Part shown: positions 1 through 5,023 of the stretch, in pieces
How positions within the stretch are numbered: the first letter of the stretch is position 1
How the letters are laid out: the number at the start of each line of letters is the position of its first letter
The notes under the pieces: generated by a model
The model's input: only the letters and a program-made list of their open reading frames with translations
The model's database searches: none
What the model was told of the DNA's origin: nothing
From: Actinomycetota bacterium
Lineage (GTDB): Bacteria; Acidobacteriota; Blastocatellia; Chloracidobacteriales; Chloracidobacteriaceae
Length of the DNA stretch: 5,023 bases
Reading direction: 5' to 3'
NCBI GenBank assembly: GCA_013298335.1
Contig: JAAFHI010000342.1
Span: forward strand, 1 to 5,023
Made by a program: the position numbers and the translations under genes

Positions 1-847
1 GCTGGTGGCGGTGCTGTTCCTGCCGTCCGTGCGCGGCACGCACCGGTTCATCCGTTTGCCGGGCTTCATGTTCCAGCCGTCGGAACTCGCCAAACTCGCG
101 CTCATTCTGTTTTTGGCCTTTTTCCTGAGCCGGCGCGACGAACTCTCGCGACGTGACTGGATGCGGACGTTCGCCCCCTGCGTGTTTGTGGTGGGTGTGC
201 TGTCGCTGCTGGTTCTCGCGGGACGCGACCTCGGCACGGTGCTGGTGATGGGCATGGTCGCCCTCGGCATCTTTGCCGCGGCGGGAGTCCCGATGCGCTA
301 CCCGGCGATGATGGCGCTCGCGGCCTCGCCGGTGATTCTGTTCGAAATCTGGACGAAGGCGTACCGCATGGATCGCATCAAGGCTTTTCTCGATCCGTGG
401 AAATACGCGCAGAAGGAAGGATTTCAGGTCGTCCAGTCGCTCATCGCGGTCGGCAGCGGCGGCGTCTCGGGCGCCGGACTGGCGCAGGGAAAACAGAAAC
501 TGTTCTACCTGCCGGAAGCGCATACCGACTTCATCTTCTCGGTCATCGCGGAGGAACTTGGTCTGGTCGGTGCGTTGACCGTGCTGGTGCTTTTTGCGGT
601 ACTGGCGTGGCGCGGGTTGCGGACGGCGCACTTCGCGCCGGATTCGTTCGGAAAGCTGCTCGCCGTCGGGTTGACGGTCATGCTCGTGACGCAGGCGCTC
701 TTCAACATCAGCGTGGTGTTGAGCATGGTGCCGGCGAAGGGAATTACGCTCCCGTTCATCAGTTACGGTGGGAGTTCGTTGATGTTTAGTCTGTTGGCGG
801 TCGGCATGCTGTTGAGCGTGTCGCAGCAGGCGCGCAGCAAGGGGTAG
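1..847 (+). CDS. ftsW: FtsW, SEDS-family septal peptidoglycan glycosyltransferase (3' part, start lies upstream)
   Basis: This integral membrane protein polymerises lipid II into septal glycan strands together with a class B PBP. The frame is open from the left edge, so the GTG at 5 is an internal codon; roughly 80-120 N-terminal residues are missing judged by the usual family length. Numbering visible residues from the codon at 5, the family landmarks are FQPSELAK (23-30), RDLGTVL (74-80), the long extracytoplasmic loop DPWKYAQKEGFQVVQS (130-145), PEAHTDFIF (170-178) and PAKGITLPFISYGGSS (243-258). The Asp of HTDF (codon 527-529) matches the catalytic Asp of SEDS enzymes. PAKG followed by TLPFISYGGSS favours FtsW over RodA, as does the neighbouring murG. 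About seven hydrophobic membrane segments are visible (near 22-42, 54-71, 77-93, 98-115, 185-200, 218-238 and 255-272). The stop lies 3 nt before murG, so the two genes are almost certainly co-transcribed and translationally coupled. Confidence 0.95.
   Translation, partial: LVAVLFLPSVRGTHRFIRLPGFMFQPSELAKLALILFLAFFLSRRDELSRRDWMRTFAPCVFVVGVLSLLVLAGRDLGTVLVMGMVALGIFAAAGVPMRYPAMMALAASPVILFEIWTKAYRMDRIKAFLDPWKYAQKEGFQVVQSLIAVGSGGVSGAGLAQGKQKLFYLPEAHTDFIFSVIAEELGLVGALTVLVLFAVLAWRGLRTAHFAPDSFGKLLAVGLTVMLVTQALFNISVVLSMVPAKGITLPFISYGGSSLMFSLLAVGMLLSVSQQARSKG
839..844 (+). promoter_or_regulatory. Shine-Dalgarno sequence of murG inside the end of ftsW
   Basis: AAGGGG lies within the last codons of ftsW, 6 nt before the murG ATG at 851. 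The motif overlaps the ftsW coding region and stop, so ribosomes ending ftsW translation are placed at the murG start. This supports ATG 851 as the start. Confidence 0.65.
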
Positions 848-850
848 GAA

Positions 851-1948
851 ATGCGGGTGATTATCGCGGCCGGGGGAACCGGCGGACACATCTTTCCGGG
901 CATTGCCATCGCGCGCGAGTTTCAGCGGCGCGACGCGGCGACGGAAGTGCGGTTCGTCGGCACGGAGCGCGGACTTGAAAAGAAGCTGGTTCCGGCGGCG
1001 GGGTTTTCGCTCACGTTCATTCCGGCGGGCGCGTTGAACAACGTTTCAATCGGTCGGAAGCTGAAGTCGCTGGTGACGCTGCCGCTGGGGTTTCTGGCGG
1101 GTTTGAAAATGCTCGGGCAGTTCAGGCCGGACGTGGTGGTCGGCGTCGGCGGATATGCCTCGGGAGTCGTGACGCTGCTCGCGGCTTTGAAGGGCATTCC
1201 GACGCTGGTGGTGGAGTTGAACGCGATGCCGGGACTGACCAACCGCTGGCTGGCACGGTTCGTGAAGGCGGCGGCGATTACCTACCGCGAGACGGCGCGC
1301 TGGTTTCCGGGCAAGGCGGTCCTGACCGGAACGCCGGTGCGGGCCGAGTTCGAATCGCTTTCGTCAAAGTTCGAAGCGAAACGCGACCGGGTACTGGTTT
1401 TCGGCGGCAGTCAGGGGGCGCGGGCGATCAATCAGGCGATGATGGAAGCGGCGAAAACCTTCGCGACCACGAATGGGGTTCGCATTCTTCATCAGACGGG
1501 TGAAAAGGATTTCGAATCGGTGAAGGCGGCCTATGAAAGCGCGGGGATAAAAGCCGACGTCCGGCCTTTCATCACGGATATGGCCGATGCCTTCGCGAAT
1601 GCCGACGTGCTGGTCTGTCGCGCGGGCGCGGCGACGGCGGCGGAAGTTGCGGCGGCGGGCAAGGCGGCGGTGTTCATCCCCTTTCCGCAGGCGGCGGACG
1701 ATCACCAGCGAAAGAACGCCGAGGCGTTCGTGGCCGCCGGAGCGGGGAAGATGATCGTGCAGGCGGAATTGAACGGGGAACGACTGGCGCGGGAAATTCG
1801 CGGGTTGCTCACCGATGCGGACGAGATTACCCGCATGGAACAGGCGAGCCGGGGCATGGGAATTCCGGGCGCGGCGGAGAAGACGGTCGATCTGGCGATG
1901 AAGCTGATTCGCCGGGAATCAATCGCCGACCTGGTCATTCAAAGCTGA
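851..1948 (+). CDS. murG: MurG, UDP-GlcNAc:lipid I N-acetylglucosaminyltransferase
   Basis: A GT28-family enzyme on the inner face of the cytoplasmic membrane. It transfers GlcNAc from UDP-GlcNAc to undecaprenyl-PP-MurNAc-pentapeptide (lipid I), giving lipid II. The 365 residues fit the usual length of about 355-370. The N-terminal acceptor domain carries the G-loop GGTGGH (8-13, with the conserved His13), a second G-loop GVGGYASG (98-105) and NAMPGLTNRW (124-133). The C-terminal donor domain carries GGSQGA (185-190), PFITDMADAF (239-248), RAGAATAAE (257-265) and DDHQRKNA (283-290), which correspond to the UDP-GlcNAc binding segments. The usual (H)EQN before the PG-TN motif reads VELN here (121-124), so the common His and Gln are replaced; this may be a lineage trait. 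ATG 851 starts directly at the beta-strand before the G-loop (MRVIIAAGG), as expected. The product serves FtsW, encoded just upstream. Confidence 0.97.
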   Translation: MRVIIAAGGTGGHIFPGIAIAREFQRRDAATEVRFVGTERGLEKKLVPAAGFSLTFIPAGALNNVSIGRKLKSLVTLPLGFLAGLKMLGQFRPDVVVGVGGYASGVVTLLAALKGIPTLVVELNAMPGLTNRWLARFVKAAAITYRETARWFPGKAVLTGTPVRAEFESLSSKFEAKRDRVLVFGGSQGARAINQAMMEAAKTFATTNGVRILHQTGEKDFESVKAAYESAGIKADVRPFITDMADAFANADVLVCRAGAATAAEVAAAGKAAVFIPFPQAADDHQRKNAEAFVAAGAGKMIVQAELNGERLAREIRGLLTDADEITRMEQASRGMGIPGAAEKTVDLAMKLIRRESIADLVIQS

Positions 1949-1980
1949 ACACGAAGACACAGAGACACGAAGGCACAGAG
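1949..1980 (+). repeat. Two tandem copies of a 16-nt repeat directly after murG
   Basis: ACACGAAGACACAGAG (1949-1964) is followed at once by ACACGAAGGCACAGAG (1965-1980), with 15 of 16 positions identical. Each copy is itself two similar 8-mers, so the block reads as four 8-nt units: ACACGAAG, ACACAGAG, ACACGAAG, GCACAGAG. It begins on the base after the murG stop. It has no T-run or stem-loop that would make it a terminator. I recall similar ACACGAAG-type repeats between genes in environmental bacterial genomes, but that is from memory. Confidence 0.85.
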
Positions 1981-1990
1981 AAAGTTTGAC

Positions 1991-2018
1991 TGACTACTGA
2001 CTACTGACTACTGACTAC
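1991..2018 (+). repeat. Four perfect tandem TGACTAC heptamers abutting the murC start
   Basis: TGACTAC occurs four times without interruption (1991-1997, 1998-2004, 2005-2011, 2012-2018), preceded by a partial unit TGAC at 1987-1990. One T separates the last copy from the murC ATG at 2020. The array fills the place where a ribosome binding site should be, and none is visible; the nearest purine-rich run, AGAGAAAG (1977-1984), is 35 nt from the ATG. Because 7 is not a multiple of 3, the TGA in successive units puts a stop codon in every forward frame, so no longer N-terminus for MurC is possible through it. Confidence 0.95.
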
Positions 2019-2019
2019 T

Positions 2020-3384
2020 ATGTTCAAACGCATCCGACACATCCATTTCGTAGGCATCGGCGGCATCGGCATGAGCGGCATTGCCGAGGTGTTGCTGAAT
2101 CTGGGCTACAAGGTGTCGGGGTCGGATTTGAAACTGACCGGAATTACCGAGCATCTGCGGATTCTGGGCGGCGTGATCTTTGAAGGCCATGCGGCGGGAA
2201 ATGTCGCCGGGGCCGACGTGGTGGTGATTTCGTCGGCGGTGAAGCCGACCAATCCCGAAGTGGTGGCGGCGAAGCAGCAGTTGATTCCGGTCATTCCGCG
2301 CGCGGAAATGCTGGCCGAACTGATGCGGTTGAAATACGGCATCGCGGTCGCGGGCGCGCATGGCAAGACCTCGACGACGTCGATGATCGCGCATGTGCTT
2401 CAGAAGGCCGATTTCGACCCGACGGTCGTCATCGGCGGAAAGCTCGGAACGCTCGGCAGCAATGCGCGGCTCGGTCATGGCGAGTTCATGGTGGTTGAGG
2501 CCGACGAAAGCGACGGGTCGTTCCTCAAGCTTTCCCCGACCATCGCCGTGGTGACCAACATCGACCGCGAGCATCTGGACTACTACCGCGACCTGGACGA
2601 CATCTGCGCCCACTTCGCGAGTTTCGTCAACCGGGTCCCCTTTTACGGGAACGTCGTGATTTGTCTCGATGATTCGCATGTACAGGCAATCATTCCGCGG
2701 ATTCAGCGGCGGACGATTACGTACGGGATGGCGACGCAGGCCGATCTGACCGCGCGCAACGTGGTGCTGACGAATTCGTTCGGCTCCCGCTTCACGGTCC
2801 GGCATCGCGGCACGGATCTGGGCGAGGTGGTTTTGAGCGTGCCGGGATCGCACAGCGTCCTGAATGCGCTCGCGGCGATTGCAGTCGGACTCGACCTCGA
2901 CGTTCCGTTTGCCAAGATCGCGGAGGCACTCGCGGACTTCAAGGGAGCCGACCGGCGGTTCCAAATCCGCGGCGAAAAAGGTAATGTGATGGTCGTTGAC
3001 GACTACGGACATCACCCGGTGGAAATCCGGACGGTTCTGGCCGCGGCCAAGACCGGTGAACGCCGCGTGGTGGTGCTGTTTCAGCCGCATCGCTACACGC
3101 GCACCAAGCATCTGTTCGAGGAGTTCGCGCGGGCTTTCTATGAAGCGGACGTCGTCTGTCTGACCGATGTCTACGCGGCGGGTGAAGAGCCCATCGAAGG
3201 CGCGACGTCGGAGGCGCTGGCGGAATGCATCCGGCGGTTCGGTCATCACGACGTGCATTACGTCGGCGGACTCGATACGGCGGTTGCTTCGCTCAGGACG
3301 TTGGTAAAACCCGGTGATCTGGTGCTCACGCTCGGCGCGGGTAATGTCTGGCAGGCGGGCGAAGAGTTGTTGGAGCTTTTGTAG
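2020..3384 (+). CDS. murC: MurC, UDP-N-acetylmuramate:L-alanine ligase
   Basis: A cytoplasmic ATP-dependent Mur ligase that attaches L-alanine to UDP-MurNAc, the first amino acid of the peptide stem. The 454 residues match the family. The N-terminal Rossmann-type UDP-binding domain (about 1-103) has GIGGIGMSG (12-20) and SGSD (33-36). The central ATPase domain (about 104-310) has the P-loop [10 protein letters not shown] (111-120), EADESDGS (160-167), [11 protein letters not shown] (179-189) and NALAAIAVG (282-290). The C-terminal domain has [12 protein letters not shown] (308-318), [10 protein letters not shown] (327-336), FQPHRYTRT (354-362) and TLGAGNV (437-443). DDYGHHP and FQPHRYTR identify MurC rather than MurD, MurE or MurF. 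ATG 2020 is favoured because [17 protein letters not shown] is the usual MurC N-terminus and a stop lies in frame 15 nt upstream (TGA at 2005). The start lacks a Shine-Dalgarno sequence and follows a heptamer array. All catalytic motifs look intact. Confidence 0.97.
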   Translation: MFKRIRHIHFVGIGGIGMSGIAEVLLNLGYKVSGSDLKLTGITEHLRILGGVIFEGHAAGNVAGADVVVISSAVKPTNPEVVAAKQQLIPVIPRAEMLAELMRLKYGIAVAGAHGKTSTTSMIAHVLQKADFDPTVVIGGKLGTLGSNARLGHGEFMVVEADESDGSFLKLSPTIAVVTNIDREHLDYYRDLDDICAHFASFVNRVPFYGNVVICLDDSHVQAIIPRIQRRTITYGMATQADLTARNVVLTNSFGSRFTVRHRGTDLGEVVLSVPGSHSVLNALAAIAVGLDLDVPFAKIAEALADFKGADRRFQIRGEKGNVMVVDDYGHHPVEIRTVLAAAKTGERRVVVLFQPHRYTRTKHLFEEFARAFYEADVVCLTDVYAAGEEPIEGATSEALAECIRRFGHHDVHYVGGLDTAVASLRTLVKPGDLVLTLGAGNVWQAGEELLELL

Positions 3385-3389
3385 CGGGT

Positions 3390-3417
3390 GAGTGTCCGGT
3401 TTCAAAACCGGAAACTC
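3390..3417 (+). repeat. Hairpin-forming inverted repeat between murC and murB
   Basis: The arms are GAGTGTCCGGTTT (3390-3402) and AAACCGGAAACTC (3405-3417), with 12 of 13 positions complementary (the single mismatch is G3394/A3413) and a 2-nt CA centre. In RNA the closing pair would open, leaving a UCAA loop. No T-run follows, so an intrinsic terminator is unlikely. The 3' foot touches GGGA (3418-3421), the likely ribosome binding site for ATG 3428. It could act as a start-site or mRNA-stability element; that role is inference. Confidence 0.8.
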
Positions 3418-3427
3418 GGGACTGGAA

Positions 3428-4330
3428 ATGGGTATGACGGATGTAATCGGGAAAATTTGTGCCGATCTGGAAGTCGAAGCCCGGCGCAACCAGCCGATGC
3501 GGCACTTCACCTCGCTCAAGACGGGCGGCGTGATTTCCTGCATCGCCTATCCCGATACCCGCGAGAAGGCTGCGAAGCTGGTGCATGCGCTTGATGAAGC
3601 GGGGATTGCGTGGAGCCCGCTGGGGTATGGCACGAACCTGCTGGTGAAGGACGGCGAGATACAGCGCGTCGCGGTCAGTCTGCGGTTGCTTGAGGATCTG
3701 CTGGTCTTTGACGGAACGCGGGTTCATGTCCACGCTGGATACAGCCTGCCGCGACTGGTCAACGCCTGCGCCGACCGGGGAATGTCGGGCATCGAGGGAT
3801 TGGCCCCGATTCCGGGAAGCGTCGGCGGCGCGGTGAAGATGAACGCGGGATCGCATGGCTACGAAATCGCTGACGCCATCGAAACGGTTGACATCGCGCG
3901 CGCAGGGAAAGTGGTCACGCTGGAACGCGGGGAGATTGATTTTTCCTATCGGCACTCGCCGTTTACATCGCGGGAACTGGTACTGGGAATTACGTTGCAG
4001 CTCAAGCCTGGCGCGCCGGAGGAGATCAAGGCGGAGATTCAGCAGTACCGAAAGCATCGTTCGGCGACGCAGCCGGTCCGCGACAACAGCGCGGGCTGCA
4101 TTTTCAAGAATCCGGGGAATGGCGTAACGACGGGACGCATCATTGATGAACTCGGATTGAAAGGGATGACGCATGGCGGGGCCACGATTTCGCCGCTCCA
4201 TGCAAACTTCATCGTGACGGACGGCAGTGCGCAGGCCGGCGACATCTTTTCGCTCATCGACGTCATTCGGACGCGGGTGGCCGAGGAGCGGGGAATCGAC
4301 CTGGAGTTGGAAGTCGAGGTTTGGGAGTGA
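3428..4330 (+). CDS. murB: MurB, UDP-N-acetylenolpyruvoylglucosamine reductase (FAD)
   Basis: A cytoplasmic flavoenzyme that reduces UDP-GlcNAc-enolpyruvate to UDP-MurNAc with NADPH, supplying the MurC substrate. From ATG 3428 it is 300 residues, typical of the shorter MurB form. FAD-domain motifs are TSLKTGG (28-34), LGYGTNLLVKDG (65-76) and GLAPIPGSVGGAVKMNAGSHG (split here as GLAPIPGSVG 125-134 and GAVKMNAGSHG 134-144). The substrate domain has YRHSPF (174-179), NSAGCIFKNP (220-229) and the terminal LELEVEV (292-298). Expected catalytic residues are Arg175, the proton donor at 224 and Glu295. The donor is Cys rather than the Ser of E. coli MurB. Start choice is open: ATG 3428 has GGGA 6 nt upstream, ATG 3434 (MTDVIGKIC) has GGAAA, and GTG 3392 would add 12 residues encoded by the hairpin and has a poorly spaced ribosome site. 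I favour 3428 or 3434. The gene follows murC after a 43-nt gap. Confidence 0.95.
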   Translation: MGMTDVIGKICADLEVEARRNQPMRHFTSLKTGGVISCIAYPDTREKAAKLVHALDEAGIAWSPLGYGTNLLVKDGEIQRVAVSLRLLEDLLVFDGTRVHVHAGYSLPRLVNACADRGMSGIEGLAPIPGSVGGAVKMNAGSHGYEIADAIETVDIARAGKVVTLERGEIDFSYRHSPFTSRELVLGITLQLKPGAPEEIKAEIQQYRKHRSATQPVRDNSAGCIFKNPGNGVTTGRIIDELGLKGMTHGGATISPLHANFIVTDGSAQAGDIFSLIDVIRTRVAEERGIDLELEVEVWE

Positions 4331-4334
4331 ATGA

Positions 4335-4438
4335 AAGGATGAAGGATGAGGGATGAAGGATGAAAGTGAAGGCTCGGTTGTCCGGAGCCGGTTTTGAATC
4401 GGTTGATTTTCATCCTTCATCCTTCATCCCTCATCCTT
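4335..4438 (+). repeat. Long inverted repeat made of tandem heptamers between murB and ftsQ
   Basis: The left arm holds four AGGATGA units (4336-4342, 4343-4349, GGGATGA variant at 4350-4356, and 4357-4363). The right arm (4408-4438) holds the complementary CATCCTT-type units, again four with one variant. In the full register, 4335-4365 pairs with 4408-4438 at 29 of 31 positions, plus one G-U wobble and one A-C mismatch. Shifted by one unit, 4341-4364 pairs perfectly with 4416-4439 (24 bp). The roughly 42-nt loop has its own stem, GGCTC (4371-4375) with GAGCC (4385-4389). No T-run follows the right arm, so it is not a standard terminator. The 127-nt murB-ftsQ gap has no convincing gene or promoter. 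It may be a copy of a dispersed genomic repeat. Confidence 0.92.
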
Positions 4439-4443
4439 CCCGG

Positions 4444-4453
4444 AAGGGGGTGA
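4444..4453 (+). promoter_or_regulatory. Strong Shine-Dalgarno sequence of ftsQ
   Basis: AAGGGGGTGA differs at one position from the full anti-SD complement AAGGAGGTGA, and ends 4 nt before ATG 4458. It is by far the best ribosome binding site in the window and fixes the ftsQ start. It also overlaps the short palindrome CCTTCC-C-GGAAGG (4435-4447) that joins it to the end of the upstream inverted repeat, so it could be masked by local pairing. Confidence 0.8.
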
Positions 4454-4457
4454 CGCG

Positions 4458-5023
4458 ATGGGAGCGGTTCGAGAAAAAGTGACGAATGGAGCATTGCCGT
4501 CGCGGCGCGCGCAGACGCGTGACCTCGCGGTGGTGCGCGGTGGTGGCCGGGTAAACCGAATCGCGACGATTGTGCGTGAACGCGGAGTGATGCTGGCATG
4601 GGGCGCGCTGGCGGTGCTGGTTCTGTTCGGCGGGATTGGCTTCGCGCGTTCGGGCGCTTTTGCCCTGACCACGGTCGAAGTTGCCGGTTGTGAAAAACTG
4701 ACGCCCGCCGAAGTCGAACGGGCGGTCCGCCAGAACGCCCAGGGCACGCTGCTGACCATGTCGCTCGCGGATGTCCAGAAGGGGCTTGAAACCGTGACGC
4801 GCATTCGCCGGGCGACCGTGACGCGGGTGCTTCCGGATACGGTTCGGGTGACGGTCGAGGAGCGGAAGCCGGTGGTGCTGGCCCGCATCGAAGGACGTTC
4901 CGAGATGGCCTGGCTCGATGAGGAAGGCGTGGTGCTTGGTAATTACGATCCCCAGACGGATGGTATTCCGCAGGCCATTGCCATCGGGTTTTCAACCGAC
5001 CGCGCCGAAGCTGGGCGGGAAGA
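4458..5023 (+). CDS. ftsQ: FtsQ/DivIB cell division protein (5' part, runs past the window end)
   Basis: The frame from ATG 4458 stays open to the last base, giving 188 complete codons with no stop, so the C-terminus lies outside the window. The protein has a basic cytoplasmic tail (1-43), a single membrane anchor rich in Leu, Val and Gly (about 45-62), and a POTRA domain (about 68-136): FALTTVEVAGCEKLTPAEVE at 68-87, then a helix region and RRATVTRVLPDTVRVTVEERKP (117-138, with the RVLPDTVRV strand and ERKP ending typical of FtsQ). The start of the extracytoplasmic beta domain follows (AWLDEEGVVL, 151-160). FtsQ bridges FtsB/FtsL and the rest of the divisome, which includes FtsW. Position after murB, with ftsA and ftsZ expected next, agrees with the dcw order. 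The start is set by the strong ribosome site at 4444-4453. Sequence conservation in this family is low, so the call rests on topology, POTRA pattern and context together. Confidence 0.93.
   Translation, partial: MGAVREKVTNGALPSRRAQTRDLAVVRGGGRVNRIATIVRERGVMLAWGALAVLVLFGGIGFARSGAFALTTVEVAGCEKLTPAEVERAVRQNAQGTLLTMSLADVQKGLETVTRIRRATVTRVLPDTVRVTVEERKPVVLARIEGRSEMAWLDEEGVVLGNYDPQTDGIPQAIAIGFSTDRAEAGRE

Noticed and set aside
5..7. GTG at 5 as the start of ftsW
   Set aside because: The frame is open to the window edge, and the N-terminal membrane segments that FtsW needs are missing, so the gene must start upstream.
1949..2018. CRISPR array or attachment site in the murG-murC gap
   Set aside because: The repeats are 7-16 nt, directly adjacent without spacers, and there are no cas genes, integrase or tRNA nearby.
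3392..3394. GTG at 3392 as the murB start
   Set aside because: It would sit inside the hairpin 3390-3417, has only GGG 3 nt upstream, and the 12 added residues are hairpin-encoded. ATG 3428 or 3434 fits the family length and has better spaced ribosome sites. It is not fully excluded.
2008..3543. A 511-codon open frame on the minus strand opposite murC
   Set aside because: It lies fully antisense to murC, whose motifs are all intact. The translation is rich in Arg, His and Asp with no recognisable domain, as expected for the antisense frame of a GC-rich gene.
3326..4420. A 364-codon open frame on the minus strand opposite murB
   Set aside because: Same reasoning: it is antisense to a clear murB, has low-complexity composition, and its first codons would come from the heptamer repeat in the murB-ftsQ gap.
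4335..4440. Rho-independent terminator after murB
   Set aside because: The stem is long and strong, but no T-run follows it; the next bases are CGGAAGGGGG, the ftsQ ribosome site. A mid-operon terminator would also cut off ftsQ.
4360..4482. A possible 40-residue small ORF starting in the left heptamer arm and overlapping the ftsQ start
   Set aside because: It has GAGGG 7 nt upstream, so a leader peptide is conceivable, but most of its sequence is translated repeat (for example HPSSFIPHPS), and every AGGATGA unit creates an ATG after a purine run by chance.
4417..4995. Open frames on the minus strand opposite ftsQ
   Set aside because: The forward frame from ATG 4458 has a strong ribosome site, membrane anchor and POTRA pattern; the reverse frames have no such support.

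Overview
The window is a stretch of a bacterial division and cell wall (dcw) cluster, all on the + strand, with the order ftsW (3' part) - murG - murC - murB - ftsQ (5' part). The DNA is GC-rich. The gene order and short-period intergenic repeats suggest a Gram-negative-type environmental bacterium. The FtsW, MurC and MurG sequences remind me of Acidobacteriota, but that is recognition from memory and could be wrong at phylum level. No phage, transposon, CRISPR, tRNA or rRNA signal is visible.

Layout. Bases 1-847 hold the C-terminal part of FtsW, the SEDS septal glycosyltransferase. MurG (851-1948) follows after 3 nt and makes lipid II. A 71-nt gap (1949-2019) consists almost wholly of two tandem repeats: an 8/16-nt repeat, then four perfect copies of TGACTAC that end 1 nt before the murC ATG. 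MurC (2020-3384) is the UDP-MurNAc:L-alanine ligase. A 43-nt gap with a strong hairpin leads to MurB (about 3428-4330), the UDP-MurNAc dehydrogenase. The 127-nt gap 4331-4457 is built of heptamer repeats in two inverted arms that can form a roughly 31-bp stem. The gap ends in a near-perfect Shine-Dalgarno sequence for FtsQ (4458 to beyond the window end), the bitopic divisome protein with a POTRA domain.

How the genes work together. MurB completes UDP-MurNAc, MurC adds the first stem amino acid, MurG adds GlcNAc to lipid I to give lipid II, and FtsW polymerises lipid II at the septum, where FtsQ is a divisome scaffold. There is no ddl between murB and ftsQ, where many proteobacterial clusters carry it.

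The genes are conventional, and I find no undescribed multi-gene system here. The unusual content lies in the gene junctions. Three consecutive gaps carry short-period repeats or hairpins placed right at the translation start of the next gene, and one of these (murB-ftsQ) could form alternative RNA folds that expose or hide the ftsQ ribosome binding site.
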